From Gemmiger sp. An87 (GTDB taxonomy: Bacteria > Bacillota > Clostridia > Oscillospirales > Ruminococcaceae), in contig NZ_NFHD01000023.1 in assembly GCF_002159185.1 (NCBI RefSeq), positions 1 to 54,345 of the forward strand: a stretch of 54,345 bases of DNA. Direction: 5' to 3'. Below the pieces are notes generated by a model that was not told the origin of the DNA, made no database searches, and saw only the letters and a program-made list of their open reading frames with translations. A program made the position numbers and the translations under genes. Below are positions 34,304-43,965 of this stretch, piece by piece; the first letter of the stretch is position 1, and every line of letters starts with the position of its first letter.

Positions 34304-34567
34304 TTACTCGCCCAGACCGCTTTCGATCAGGCTCACAGCCTTGTCCAGGGCGGCCTGCTCGTCGTCACCGGTGCAGCGAACTTCCAGCTCGCTGCCGCAC
34401 TTGATGCAGGCGGCCATCAGGTTCATGATGCTCTTGGCGTTGATCTCCTTATCCTTGAACACCAGCACCACGTCGCTGTTGAACTTCATCATTTCCTGAG
34501 CGAACATACCGGCGGGACGCATGTGCATGCCCATGGGGTTTACGATCTTGGTCATCTTGCTTACCAT
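34304..34567 (-). CDS. ptsH: PTS phosphocarrier protein HPr
   Basis: 87 residues. His15 in GMHMRPAG is the phosphoryl acceptor from enzyme I. Ser46 in NAKSIMNLMA is the site used by HPr kinase/phosphorylase in Firmicutes, so carbon catabolite control by P-Ser-HPr is possible. GMHMRPA differs from the usual GIHARPA in two residues next to the active His. Start at 34567 with AAAAGGAG upstream. Located between fruA and ptsI in one operon; a GCGCCCGCGC hairpin lies in the 88-base gap before it. Confidence 0.95.
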   Translation of the reverse strand: MVSKMTKIVNPMGMHMRPAGMFAQEMMKFNSDVVLVFKDKEINAKSIMNLMAACIKCGSELEVRCTGDDEQAALDKAVSLIESGLGE

Positions 34568-34655
34568 AACAGTTTTCTCCTTTTATTTGTTTGATTCTGA
34601 TGGTTGTGAAGCGCCCGCGCACCGCGCGGGCGGCATTGCGTACAAGAGTTTGGAA

Positions 34656-36641
34656 TTACTGCTCCTTGTTCTTCTTCAGAACACCCAGCAGCAGCATGCC
34701 AACCAGGCTGCCCACCACCAGGCTGATTACGTAGCCCAGCACGTTGGTGACCACGGGGAACACGAAGATGCCGCCGTGAGGAGCCATCAGGCTGCAGCCG
34801 AAGAACATGCTCAGCGCACCGGCAACGGCACTGCCGACCACGCAGCTGGGAATCACGCGCAGGGGATCGGAGGCAGCGAAGGGAATCGCGCCCTCGGTGA
34901 TGAAGCACAGACCCATGATGTAGTTTACCACACCGGACTTGCGCTCATCCTGAGTGAACTTCTTCTTGAAGAAGGTGGTGCACAGAGCGATGGCCAGCGG
35001 GGGAACCATGCCGCCCACCATAACGGCGGCCATCATCTGGTACTCAATGGCGCCCTGAGCAGCGCCCGCGGCAGCGGCGGTGGCAATGGCGCCGGTACCG
35101 GTCACGTAAGCAGCCTTGTTGAAGGGGCCGCCCATATCAATGCTCATCATACCGGCCAGAACAGCGCCCAGCAGGATCTTGCTGGTGCCGCCCAGGCTGT
35201 TCAGGAAGGCGATCAGGCCGTTGTTGATAGCGCCCATGATGGGGTTCACCAGGCACATGAACAGGCCCATGAACAGCACGCCGATCACAGGGTACAGCAG
35301 GATGGGCTTGATACCTTCCAGGCTGTCCGGCAGCTTATCGCAGACCTTGCGCAGGCCCAGCATGAAGTAGCCGCCCACAAAACCAGCCAGCAGAGCGCCC
35401 AGGAAACCGGCGGGAACCGCAGTGGCACTGGGGTCCAGAATGGTGGCAAAGCTGGTGCCCACGGCTGCCAGGCTGCCGCCCACAAAGCCCACGGCCAGAC
35501 CCGGACGGTCGGCGATGCTCATGGCGATGTAACCCGCCAGAATGGGGAGCATGAAGTTGAAGGCCACGCCGCCCACAGTCTTGAAGAAGGCCGCCACGGG
35601 GGTGTTCATGCCGAAGTTTGCGGGGTTAATGGAGTAATCGTCCAGCAGGAAGGCCAGAGCGATCAGGATGCCGCCGCCGATCACGAAGGGCAGCATATGA
35701 GAAACGCCGTTCATCAGGTGCTTGTACAGCTGACGGCCGATGCTCTCGTTCTTGGCGGTATCGGTGGTCTCCACCGCGCCGGAGTAGTGGTAGATGGGAA
35801 CCTGCTTCTCAACAACCTTGCGGATCAGCTCCTCAGGATGATGGATGCCCTCGCTCACAGGAACAAACAGCACGCGCTTACCGTCGAAGCGGGCGGTCTC
35901 CACGTTTTTGTCGGCAGCCACGATGATACCGTCGGCCGCGGCGATCTCCTCAGCGGTCAGCACATTCTTGGCGCCGCCGGAGCCGTTGGTCTCGGCCTTC
36001 AGAGGAATCTCCATGGCCTTGCCGGCCTTCTCCAGAGCCTCGGCAGCCATGTAGGTGTGAGCGATGCCGGTGGGGCAGGCGGTAACAGCCAGCACCCGGT
36101 AGCCTTCGGCCTTCGCCTCCTCAGCAGGCTGAGCGGAGGCATCGTCGTTCACGGTCTCCACCTTGGGCAGCTTGGTATCACCGTACTTGGCGCTCTCGGC
36201 GTCGTCGATGGCCTTCATGAACTCTTCCACAGTGGAAGCAGCACGCAGCTTGGCAGTGAAGTCGCCGTCCATCAGCAGAACCATCAGGCGGCTGAGAATC
36301 TCCAGATGCAGGTTGCCGTCCATGGGAGCGGCGATCATGAAGAACAGGTCGCTGGGCTTTTTGTCCATGGCGCCGTAGTCCACGCCGTTGTCCAGGGTCA
36401 TAGCCGCCAGACCGGGGCGCTTGACCGCCTCGCTCTTGGCGTGGGGCACTGCAATGCCCGCCTCAATGGCGGTGCTGCTCTGGGCCTCACGGGCCAGAAT
36501 GGCCTTCTTGTAGGCCTCCACATCCGCCAGATTGTCACCGGCCACATGCAGGCCGATCAGTTTATCGATGGCTGCTTCTTTATTCGCTACGCTGGTATGC
36601 AGCTCCACGCTTTCCGGTCTGAGCAAATCCGTAATACGCAT
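34656..36641 (-). CDS. fruA: PTS fructose transporter subunit EIIABC
   Basis: 661 residues with three fused domains. EIIA covers about 1-150 with the phosphorylated His67 in GIAVPHAKS. EIIB covers about 180-285 with Cys189 in TACPTGIAHTYMAAEAL. EIIC covers about 305-655 with eight to ten helices (MLPFVIGGGILIALAFLLDD, IDMGGPFNKAAY, EGAIPFAASDPLRVIPS). It imports fructose and releases fructose-1-phosphate. The missing separate HPr-like domain is supplied by ptsH just downstream. It follows fruK by 84 bases. Confidence 0.96.
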   Translation of the reverse strand: MRITDLLRPESVELHTSVANKEAAIDKLIGLHVAGDNLADVEAYKKAILAREAQSSTAIEAGIAVPHAKSEAVKRPGLAAMTLDNGVDYGAMDKKPSDLFFMIAAPMDGNLHLEILSRLMVLLMDGDFTAKLRAASTVEEFMKAIDDAESAKYGDTKLPKVETVNDDASAQPAEEAKAEGYRVLAVTACPTGIAHTYMAAEALEKAGKAMEIPLKAETNGSGGAKNVLTAEEIAAADGIIVAADKNVETARFDGKRVLFVPVSEGIHHPEELIRKVVEKQVPIYHYSGAVETTDTAKNESIGRQLYKHLMNGVSHMLPFVIGGGILIALAFLLDDYSINPANFGMNTPVAAFFKTVGGVAFNFMLPILAGYIAMSIADRPGLAVGFVGGSLAAVGTSFATILDPSATAVPAGFLGALLAGFVGGYFMLGLRKVCDKLPDSLEGIKPILLYPVIGVLFMGLFMCLVNPIMGAINNGLIAFLNSLGGTSKILLGAVLAGMMSIDMGGPFNKAAYVTGTGAIATAAAAGAAQGAIEYQMMAAVMVGGMVPPLAIALCTTFFKKKFTQDERKSGVVNYIMGLCFITEGAIPFAASDPLRVIPSCVVGSAVAGALSMFFGCSLMAPHGGIFVFPVVTNVLGYVISLVVGSLVGMLLLGVLKKNKEQ

Positions 36642-36725
36642 GATACTCGATTCCTTTCTCTCATTCTTTTTCAGGGGGATACGATCTATTTGCAGGCGTG
36701 CGATTTTAGGTTCCGCGATGCACGC

Positions 36726-37628
36726 TTATGCCTGGTTCAAAAGAGCCTCGATCTCGCTTCGGGTGGCCAGCACATCCGAGAAGGCGGTGGCGCTGCCCGC
36801 GGCACTGCCCACACGCAGTGCATGGGCGTAGTCGCCGCTGTCCAGATAACCGGCCAGGAAACCGGCCACCATGGAGTCGCCCGCGCCCACCGAGTTCTTT
36901 ACCTTGCCCTTGTAGGCGGCAAGGCGGTGGCAGCCGCCGTTTTCGTCCAGCAGCATTGCACCGTCGCCGGCCATGCTGACCAGCACGTTGCGCGCGCCCT
37001 GCTGCTGCAGCTTTTCGGCGCACTCCCGAATCTCCTCATCGGTGGTGAGTACCCGGCCGAAGATCTCGCCCAGCTCGTGGTTGTTGGGCTTGATCAGGAA
37101 GGGCTTGTACTTGAGCACATTCACCAGCAGATCCCGGGTGGCGTCCACCGCGCAGAGCACATTCTTGCCCTCCAGACGGGCCAGAATGCTCTCGTACACA
37201 TCGCTGGGCATGCTGGCGGGGATGCTGCCGGCCAGAACCAGCACATCGCCCTCGCCCAGAGCGTCCAGCTTGTGGAACAGCTCCTCCAGCGCCTCGGCGC
37301 TGATGTCGGGGCCCTTGCCGTTGATCTCGGTCTCCTCACCGGCCTTCAGCTTCACGTTGATGCGGGTGAGACCGGCGGGCAGATGAATGAAGTCGGTGGC
37401 AACGCCCTTGGCGGCCAGGCCGTCCTCAATGGCCTTGCCGGTGAACCCGGCCACAAAGCCCAGCGCCACGTTCTCGTGGCCCAGCTCCCGCAGCACCCAG
37501 GACACATTGATGCCCTTGCCGCCCAGCTGCACATCCTCGCTGACGGTGCGGTTCACCTGGCCCAGGGCCAGCGCATCCATGCGCACCACGTAGTCCAGCG
37601 CGGGATTGAATGTAACGGTGTATATCAT
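36726..37628 (-). CDS. fruK: 1-phosphofructokinase
   Basis: 300 residues, PfkB/ribokinase fold. It phosphorylates fructose-1-phosphate to fructose-1,6-bisphosphate. Motifs: MIYTVTFNPALDYVVRMD, LGGKGINVSWVLRELG (substrate-binding GGKGxN), DVLVLAGSIPASMP and the anion-hole/catalytic region KNSVGAGDSMVAGFLAGYL with Asp as base. Start at 37628 with AGGAGG nine bases upstream; it overlaps the fruR stop by four bases (ATGA). Neighbours fruR and fruA support the fructose role over tagatose-6-phosphate kinase. Confidence 0.95.
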   Translation of the reverse strand: MIYTVTFNPALDYVVRMDALALGQVNRTVSEDVQLGGKGINVSWVLRELGHENVALGFVAGFTGKAIEDGLAAKGVATDFIHLPAGLTRINVKLKAGEETEINGKGPDISAEALEELFHKLDALGEGDVLVLAGSIPASMPSDVYESILARLEGKNVLCAVDATRDLLVNVLKYKPFLIKPNNHELGEIFGRVLTTDEEIRECAEKLQQQGARNVLVSMAGDGAMLLDENGGCHRLAAYKGKVKNSVGAGDSMVAGFLAGYLDSGDYAHALRVGSAAGSATAFSDVLATRSEIEALLNQA

Positions 37629-38380
37629 AACCCTTCTACCTCCTTAATCACTGCATGTTTGCGATAGCTTTTATCCGGCAGATGGTCGGTAACGATGCAG
37701 GCCTGATCGATGGGGGCCACCGTGACCGCCGATACCCGCCCGAACTTGGACGAATCTGCCAGCACATATTTGATATAGGCCTGGCGCAGCGCCATCGATT
37801 TGACCTGAGCTTCCTCCACGTCCGGCGTGGTGTAGCCCTGGCCCACGGTGATGCCGTTGATGCCGATAAAGGCCTTGGTAAAGTTGTAGTGGCTCAGAGA
37901 CTGCACGGCGCCCGCGCCCACAATGGCTTCGGTGCCGGTTTTGAGCATGCCGCCCAGAATATAGGCCTTGAAGCCCTTGTTCACCAGCCGCTGGGCATGC
38001 AGGATACCGTTGGTCACAATCAGCAGCCCGTCGCTGGGCTCCATGTACTCCAGCATCCGCAGCGTGGTGCTGCCCGCGTCCAGAAAGATCACATCGTCCG
38101 GCTGGATCTGAGCCGCCGCATAGCGGGCGATCTGGTCCTTCTGGGTCTGATTGAGATGTTCCTTGGCGCTCATGGTTGGTTCGCCGCTCTCAAAGGTGGC
38201 ATCCACCGCAGTGGCGCCGCCATGCACCTTGTTCAGCTTGCCCTGCTCCGCAAGAATCATCAGATCCCGCCGCACGGTGGATTCCGAGGTATCCAGCCGC
38301 TGGGCCAGCTCGGTGACGGTAGCCGCCCGGCGCTTGGCCAGCACATCCAGGATTACTGCAAACCGTTTTTCCGCCAACAT
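37625..38380 (-). CDS. fruR: DeoR-family repressor of the fructose operon
   Basis: 251 residues. The N-terminal DeoR helix-turn-helix is MLAEKRFAVILDVLAKRRAATVTELAQRL, followed by DTSESTVRRDLMILAEQGKLNKVHGGA. The C-terminal sugar-phosphate sensor domain includes VIFLDAGSTTLRML, LLIVTNGILHAQRL and GINGITVGQGYTTPDVEEA. It probably responds to fructose-1-phosphate and represses its own operon. Start at 38380 with AAGGGGG upstream; an ATG-started frame back to 38452 crosses the promoter. First gene of fruR-fruK-fruA-ptsH-ptsI. Confidence 0.94.
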   Translation of the reverse strand: MLAEKRFAVILDVLAKRRAATVTELAQRLDTSESTVRRDLMILAEQGKLNKVHGGATAVDATFESGEPTMSAKEHLNQTQKDQIARYAAAQIQPDDVIFLDAGSTTLRMLEYMEPSDGLLIVTNGILHAQRLVNKGFKAYILGGMLKTGTEAIVGAGAVQSLSHYNFTKAFIGINGITVGQGYTTPDVEEAQVKSMALRQAYIKYVLADSSKFGRVSAVTVAPIDQACIVTDHLPDKSYRKHAVIKEVEGL

Positions 38381-38419
38381 TCCGCCGCCCCCTTTGCCCG
38401 TTTCTCTTGTTCTGGTTTC

Positions 38420-38448
38420 ACTATAGCACAGACGTTTGGCGAATTCAA
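38420..38448 (-). promoter_or_regulatory. Promoter of the fructose/PTS operon
   Basis: TTGAAT (38448-38443), 17-base spacer, TATAGT (38425-38420) with a TGC extension. Confidence 0.85.
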
Positions 38449-38449
38449 G

Positions 38450-38487
38450 CATTTTCTATCAAAAGCAATCAAATTTCTTCATTTTCT
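38450..38487 (-). promoter_or_regulatory. Candidate FruR operator (repeated AGAAAATG)
   Basis: AGAAAATG on the minus strand occurs at 38457-38450 and again at 38487-38480, exactly 30 bases apart, just upstream of the -35. DeoR-type repressors commonly bind such repeated A-rich half-sites. Confidence 0.5.
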
Positions 38488-38540
38488 TTTGCAACGCCCG
38501 CGCATTTTCGCGCAAATATGCGCAAACATGCAAAAGAATG

Positions 38541-38569
38541 CCCCTGCTCCGCACATTGCGGGGCAGGGG
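38541..38569 (-). terminator. Terminator-like hairpin after the second enzyme I gene
   Basis: Twelve-base near-perfect inverted repeat (38541-38552 with 38558-38569) on the minus-strand side of the gene end. The T-run is poor (CATTCTTTT). Confidence 0.55.
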
Positions 38570-38587
38570 ATTGCCTTTATGTGTAAG

Positions 38588-40216
38588 TTACCGCTGGAAG
38601 CGGGGCGGCTGGTTCAGGTCCAGCTCCAGCAGGTGTGCCTTGATCTGCATCAGGCTGCGGGCTTCCATGCACAGCCCCCGCACACCCTGGCGGATGAACC
38701 GCTCAGCGGTATCCGGGTCGGTGGCGCTCACGCCACAGATGGTCACGGGCAGCTCCTGGCTCCAGGCAGCAGCCACCACCATATCGATCAGGCGGCCCAC
38801 CGCGTGGGGCCAGCCGGTGAAATAACCGGACATCCGGCTGTCCCGCCGGTCAGCCGCATAGGTGTACTGCGTCAGATCGTTGGTGCCGATGTGCACGAAG
38901 GAGCAGCGGTCCGCCAGAATCTCATCGGCCAGCAGGGCGGCACTGGGAACCTCGATCATAGCACCCAGCGGAACCTTTTCATTGAAGGGTACCCCCTCCC
39001 GACGCAGCTGGCTCTTGGCCACCTCCACCAGCTCCAGGGCTTCCTTCCAGTCCGCCGGGCCGGTAATCATGGGGAACATGATGCGCAGATCACCCTTGAG
39101 CGCGGTACGCAGCAGCGCACGCATCTGGGTGACAAACAGCTCCGGGTGGCTCAGCTGCAGCCGAACGCCCCGCATACCCAGCGGGGAATAATTGATGGTA
39201 TCCTCCAGATCGGCCACCCGCTTGTCCGCCCCGATGTCAAAGGTGCAGATGGTCACCGGACGGCCGGCAGCGGCCTCCAGGCAGGTCATATAATAATAGT
39301 ACTGCTCATCTTCCCCGGGGATGTGATCGCCGGTGATGACGAACTCGCTGCGCAGCAGACCCACGCCGTCTGCGCCCGCATCCATGGCGGCCCGGATGTC
39401 GGTGGGACTGGAGCAATTGGCCAGTAGAGTCACGGTGGTACCGTCCTTGGTCACGCAGGGCTGATCCTTCAGGAAGGCCATCCGCTTTTTCAGCATGCCC
39501 TCGCCCACGATCCGCCGCTGGGCGTAGCGCACGGCGTCCGCGTCCGGCTTTACAATCATATCGCCGTTGTAGGCATCCAGAATGGCGGCCTGCCCCTCGC
39601 TGTAATCCAGCATCTCATTGCCCAGCTGCACTACAGCGGGAATATCCATGGTGCGGGCCATGATTGCCGCGTGGCTCTGGATACTGCCGCCGCTGGTGGC
39701 AAAGCCCAGAATCTTGGCCCGGTCGATGCTGATGATGTCACTGGGGAAGATGCGCTCGCCCACCAGGATACAGGGCACCTCCAGCTCGGGCGCCTTGCGG
39801 GGCTCGCCGTCCAGAATGTTCACCACCCGGCGGCAAACGTCCAGCACATCCACCGAACGCTGGCTCATGTATTCATCGTCCAGATTTTCCAGCGTGGCGG
39901 CATAATGCCTGCCCACCCATTCCATGGCCGCGGCCGCGCCATCGCCGTCCGCGATGCGCTGAGCCACCTGTGTCAGCAGGCCCGCATCCTCCAGCATCAT
40001 CCGCTGGAACATAAGAATAGCCTGCTGGGTACCGTCGGTTTTCTCCTCCAGAACGTGCAACTCCTCCTTGGCCAGGATCACGGCCGCATCAAACAAAGCC
40101 TGCTCGCGCACCGGAAGACCGACCACACGCACCAATCCGGCGGTGCCGTGATGCAGCCGGTGGACCGGCCCCATGACCAGCCCTTTCGATGCGCTGATGC
40201 CTGTGAATCTTCTCAT
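38588..40216 (-). CDS. Second enzyme I-like PEP-phosphotransferase (PTS EI paralogue)
   Basis: 542 residues, 27 fewer than the ptsI product. It has the EI layout: N-terminal helical/HPr-binding region, a phospho-His domain with GGSIQSHAAIMAR (His182), and a PEP-binding barrel with GVGLLRSEFV, ICTFDIGADKR, MIEVPSAAL, HIGTNDLTQYTYAADR and TICGVSA with the late Cys. The His loop differs from the canonical GGRTSH (here GSIQSH). It may feed a separate phosphorelay or be regulatory. Start at 40216 overlaps the patatin gene by four bases. No HPr or EII lies beside it apart from the fructose operon downstream. Confidence 0.88.
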   Translation of the reverse strand: MRRFTGISASKGLVMGPVHRLHHGTAGLVRVVGLPVREQALFDAAVILAKEELHVLEEKTDGTQQAILMFQRMMLEDAGLLTQVAQRIADGDGAAAAMEWVGRHYAATLENLDDEYMSQRSVDVLDVCRRVVNILDGEPRKAPELEVPCILVGERIFPSDIISIDRAKILGFATSGGSIQSHAAIMARTMDIPAVVQLGNEMLDYSEGQAAILDAYNGDMIVKPDADAVRYAQRRIVGEGMLKKRMAFLKDQPCVTKDGTTVTLLANCSSPTDIRAAMDAGADGVGLLRSEFVITGDHIPGEDEQYYYYMTCLEAAAGRPVTICTFDIGADKRVADLEDTINYSPLGMRGVRLQLSHPELFVTQMRALLRTALKGDLRIMFPMITGPADWKEALELVEVAKSQLRREGVPFNEKVPLGAMIEVPSAALLADEILADRCSFVHIGTNDLTQYTYAADRRDSRMSGYFTGWPHAVGRLIDMVVAAAWSQELPVTICGVSATDPDTAERFIRQGVRGLCMEARSLMQIKAHLLELDLNQPPRFQR

Positions 40217-41376
40217 GGAACCTCACCTCCCTGGGATCTGCGCAGGCTCGCCGCCACAAGCGCCTGCAAAAACTCTCCGGGGGCGGCGGCCGCCTGGGCG
40301 GACTCCCGGATGCAAATACCCGCCCCCTCTTCAAACAGGGGCGCAAACCGCAGGCAGACCTGTGGGTCCACCTGCTGCAAAAATGCGTCAAACAGCTGAC
40401 GTGCGGTGTAGACCGGCTCCGGCGCCACACCGGCCAGCTCACAGGCCCGCTCCAGCGGAGCCAGTGTTCGGGCGGCTGCGGTAGCCGCCTGCTTTTCCAG
40501 CCCGCCCAGCGCCGCCTGCTCAGTGAAGGTGAGGGAGGGATTGGCTCCCATCACCCGCCGCAGCAGCTCGGCATAGGGGCGAACAAAGCTCTCCGCAAGG
40601 GCCCGCTCCTGCCCGGCCTGGATGCTGTAGCCGGTGCCCAGGATTCGGCCGAAGGCCCGGTAGGTATCGTTGTAGCCCAAAGCAATGTTCCGCTCGGCCT
40701 GCCGGGGATCGAAGGTCAGAATCGCGCCCAGCTCCCAATGGCTGCGGATCAGAATGACCGGGATATCATCCGGCAGCCGACGCGTCACACCGATGCCGTC
40801 CACATCCACGGCCACCACTTCCTCGGCACCCATGCGGCGGGCCAAACCCACCGGCATATTATCGGCATAGCCGCCGTCGATAAACTCCTTGCCCTCAATG
40901 GCCCGGGGCCGGAAGGCGGGGAAGCAGGCAGCAGAGGCCAGCAGATAATCCCTCATCTGCCCCTGCGGGATTTCCCGGGCGGTAAGCTCCAGCGGGCGCA
41001 GGGTACGCTTGTTCACGGTGACCAGACCGAATTCGACGGGGGAGGCGCGCAGGGCGTCCTCATCCAGCACCCGGTCCACAATGCTTTCCAGCGGGGACAC
41101 ATCCAGTCCGCCGCAGCGCACCGTCTCCTGCCAGAAATTCAGTACACCCTGATCCGGGTCCGGCGGGTCTGTTATCACCTGTCGGGTGTCGATGGTCATC
41201 CACATATCCCGGGCAGTGGCCCACTGGTCGGTGGCAAACATTGCCCCGTTCAGACAGCCCACCGAGGTACCGGTGATCACATCCGGCCACCAGCCAAGCT
41301 CGGCCAGCGCCTGATAGACCCCGACCTGGTAGCTGCCCCGGGCGCCGCCGCCCGCCAGTACAAGCCCTCGCTTCAT
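40213..41376 (-). CDS. Patatin-like phospholipase
   Basis: 387 residues. The patatin domain covers about 1-250: oxyanion loop GGGARGSYQVGVYQAL near 9-24, nucleophile elbow GTSVG (Ser38) and the Asp of the dyad in FIDGGYADNMP near 166. It is predicted to hydrolyse acyl ester bonds of phospholipids. The C-terminal 130 residues are Ala-rich and unrecognised. No signal peptide, so probably cytoplasmic or peripheral. It overlaps the enzyme I paralogue by four bases, so the two are co-translated; a functional link is unknown. Confidence 0.9.
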   Translation of the reverse strand: MKRGLVLAGGGARGSYQVGVYQALAELGWWPDVITGTSVGCLNGAMFATDQWATARDMWMTIDTRQVITDPPDPDQGVLNFWQETVRCGGLDVSPLESIVDRVLDEDALRASPVEFGLVTVNKRTLRPLELTAREIPQGQMRDYLLASAACFPAFRPRAIEGKEFIDGGYADNMPVGLARRMGAEEVVAVDVDGIGVTRRLPDDIPVILIRSHWELGAILTFDPRQAERNIALGYNDTYRAFGRILGTGYSIQAGQERALAESFVRPYAELLRRVMGANPSLTFTEQAALGGLEKQAATAAARTLAPLERACELAGVAPEPVYTARQLFDAFLQQVDPQVCLRFAPLFEEGAGICIRESAQAAAAPGEFLQALVAASLRRSQGGEVP

Positions 41377-41412
41377 GCCGTCCCGCCCTTCCTTGCTTTT
41401 TCACTTTATCAA

Positions 41413-41442
41413 ATTGTAGCAGAAAACTTTTGGGAGATGCAA
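41413..41442 (-). promoter_or_regulatory. Promoter of the patatin/second enzyme I operon
   Basis: TTGCAT (41442-41437), 18-base spacer, TACAAT (41418-41413) with a TGC extension. The AT-rich stretch between here and 41587 holds nothing else I recognise. Confidence 0.7.
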
Positions 41443-41587
41443 CCATTTTTCCCAAGAAAATCGGCTGAACCGCCTGGTCATCCATTGTGTTTAGTCTATT
41501 ATAATCCTTTCGTTTGATAAAGGAAATACGTTTTCAACTATTTTTACAAAATATTCTACTAACTAAAAAATATTTTGTGCATCATTC

Positions 41588-41616
41588 TTGTTTTTTCGGG
41601 GGTTTCGTTCTATAAT
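41588..41616 (+). promoter_or_regulatory. Promoter of hppA
   Basis: TTGTTT (41588-41593), 17-base spacer, TATAAT (41611-41616). The leader of about 95 nt contains a CCCGGC/GCCGGG hairpin before the ribosome site. Confidence 0.75.
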
Positions 41617-41715
41617 GAAGGCAACGGCGAAATTTGGATTTCATTTTTCGGAATCGGTTTCGCCCTGTATCTCCCGGCTTGCCGGGCTTTTGGAACAAGG
41701 AGGGATCATTCGATC

Positions 41716-43818
41716 ATGAGCGCAATGTATTTTGTTGCGGCAGGCGCTGTGCTTGCCCTGCTGTTCGCGGCAACAATGTTTGCCCGGGTCAAAAAAGAGC
41801 CTCAGGGAACTCCCCAGATGGCCAAGATCTCGGCCGCAGTGAGCAACGGCGCCACCGCTTACTTAAAGCGCCAGTACAAGGGCGTGGCTATCTTCTTTGC
41901 GGTGGTCTTTGTGATCCTTCTGATCATGGCTTTCCTGGGCTTTTTGAGCTTCTTTACTCCCTTCGCATTCCTGACCGGCGGCTTTTTCAGCGGCCTGTCC
42001 GGCTTTATCGGCATGCGCACCGCCACCATGGCCAACTGCCGCACCGCCAACGCTGCTTCGGGCAGCCTGAACAAGGGCCTGCGGGTAGCCTTCAGCGCCG
42101 GTTCGGTCATGGGCTTCACGGTGGTTGGCCTGGGCCTGCTGGATTTGAGCATCTGGTATTTCTTCCTGCATTTCTGGTACACTGCCATTGATCCGGTGGC
42201 CAGCCAGGAAATTCTGATTCAGAACATCACCTCCAACTTGCTCACCTTCGGTATGGGCGCTTCCTCCATGGCGCTGTTCGCCCGTGTGGGCGGCGGCATC
42301 TTCACCAAGGCAGCCGACGTGGGCGCCGACCTGGTGGGTAAGGTGGAAGCGGGCATTCCCGAGGATGACCCCCGCAACCCCGCCGTTATCGCCGACAACG
42401 TGGGCGACAACGTGGGCGACGTGGCCGGCATGGGCGCCGACCTGTATGAATCCTATGTAAGCTCCATCGTTTCCACCAGCGCATTGGCCGTGGCTGCGGG
42501 CTTCGGCATGCAGGGCGTGGGCGTTCCCATGCTGCTGGCCGCACTGGGGGTGCTGTGCTCCATCGTGGGCACCTTCTTCGTCAAGACCAAGGAGGGCGCC
42601 AGCCAGAAGAATCTGCTGACCGCTCTGCGCACCGGCACCTACATCAGCAGCGTGCTGATTGCCATCTGCGCCTGGTTTGCCGTCCACTGGCTGCTGCCCG
42701 CCGAGCATGCCACCGGCGTGTTCATCGCGGTGATCAGCGGCCTGGCCGCCGGTGTAATCATCGGTGCGCTCACCGAGTACTACACCTCGGACAGCTACTC
42801 TCCCACCAAAAAGCTTTCGGCCTCCAGTGAGACCGGCAGCGCAACCGTAATCATCAGCGGCCTGTCGCTGGGCATGCTCTCCACCGTGGCCCCCGTTGTG
42901 ATCGTGGGCATTTCGGTTCTGCTGAGCTACTTCTGCAGCGGCGGTGCCGAAGACTTCAACATGGGCCTGTACGGCGTGGGCGTTTCCGCCGTAGGTATGC
43001 TGAGCACCCTGGGCATCACCCTGGCCACCGACGCCTACGGTCCCATTGCGGACAACGCGGGCGGCATCGCCGAGATGACCCACATGCCCGCGCAGGTGCG
43101 TCAGCGCACCGATGCGCTGGACAGCCTGGGCAACACCACCGCCGCCACCGGCAAGGGCTTCGCCATCGGCTCCGCGGCGCTGACTGCTCTGGCCCTGATC
43201 GCCTCTTACATTGACAAGGTTCATCAGATCGATCCGGATATTGTGCTGGATCTGTCCATCACCAACCCCACCACCCTGATCGGCCTGTTTATCGGCGGTA
43301 TGCTGCCCTTCCTGTTCGCAGCCCTGACCATGGATGCGGTGGGCAAGGCAGCCCAGAGCATCGTGGTGGAGGTCCGCCGCCAGTTCAAGGAAATCAAGGG
43401 TCTGATGGAAGGCAAGGCCGAACCGGACTATGCCTCCTGCGTGGACATGTGCACCCGCAGCGCTCAAAAGCTGATGCTGGCGCCCGCCCTGATCGCGGTG
43501 ATCGTGCCCATTGTGGTGGGGCTGATCCTGGGCGTGGAAGGCGTGGCTGGCCTGCTGGCAGGTACCACCGTTACCGGCTTTGTGCTGGCCGTAATGATGG
43601 CCAACTCCGGCGGCGCGTGGGACAACGCAAAGAAGTACATCGAAAGCGGCGCCCATGGCGGCAAGGGCAGTGATTGCCATAAGGCCGCCGTGGTGGGCGA
43701 CACCGTGGGCGATCCCTTCAAGGACACCAGCGGCCCCTCCATCAACATTCTGATCAAGCTCACCAGCATGGTTTCCATCGTGTTCGCCGGTCTGGTAGTC
43801 GCGGTACACCTGCTGTAA
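41716..43818 (+). CDS. hppA: Membrane-bound ion-pumping pyrophosphatase
   Basis: 700 residues, about sixteen helices. It couples pyrophosphate hydrolysis to pumping of H+ or Na+ across the membrane. Signatures: [28 protein letters not shown]-type catalytic loop (DVGADLVGK), [37 protein letters not shown], and near the end [23 protein letters not shown]. The motif [10 protein letters not shown] has Ala where K+-independent enzymes have Lys, so this is a K+-dependent type; many of those pump Na+. Start at 41716 with AAGGAGGG upstream. Monocistronic. Confidence 0.96.
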   Translation: MSAMYFVAAGAVLALLFAATMFARVKKEPQGTPQMAKISAAVSNGATAYLKRQYKGVAIFFAVVFVILLIMAFLGFLSFFTPFAFLTGGFFSGLSGFIGMRTATMANCRTANAASGSLNKGLRVAFSAGSVMGFTVVGLGLLDLSIWYFFLHFWYTAIDPVASQEILIQNITSNLLTFGMGASSMALFARVGGGIFTKAADVGADLVGKVEAGIPEDDPRNPAVIADNVGDNVGDVAGMGADLYESYVSSIVSTSALAVAAGFGMQGVGVPMLLAALGVLCSIVGTFFVKTKEGASQKNLLTALRTGTYISSVLIAICAWFAVHWLLPAEHATGVFIAVISGLAAGVIIGALTEYYTSDSYSPTKKLSASSETGSATVIISGLSLGMLSTVAPVVIVGISVLLSYFCSGGAEDFNMGLYGVGVSAVGMLSTLGITLATDAYGPIADNAGGIAEMTHMPAQVRQRTDALDSLGNTTAATGKGFAIGSAALTALALIASYIDKVHQIDPDIVLDLSITNPTTLIGLFIGGMLPFLFAALTMDAVGKAAQSIVVEVRRQFKEIKGLMEGKAEPDYASCVDMCTRSAQKLMLAPALIAVIVPIVVGLILGVEGVAGLLAGTTVTGFVLAVMMANSGGAWDNAKKYIESGAHGGKGSDCHKAAVVGDTVGDPFKDTSGPSINILIKLTSMVSIVFAGLVVAVHLL

Positions 43819-43906
43819 GCTTACTTCTCCCATTTTCTTCTCTTTCTTAGCCGTAAGGCCTGCCAAAAGACCTCCTGGCCGTTTGTGTACGGCGGGCCAT
43901 TTGGAC

Positions 43907-43944
43907 CAAAAAGGGGAGAGCGTTTTTAACGCTCTCCCCCTTTT
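43907..43944. terminator. Shared terminator of hppA and cysK
   Basis: Twelve-pair perfect stem (43913-43924 with 43928-43939), A-run on the left and T-run on the right, so it works both ways. Confidence 0.9.
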
Positions 43945-43965
43945 TGTTGTGGAAAATTCGTCTTT

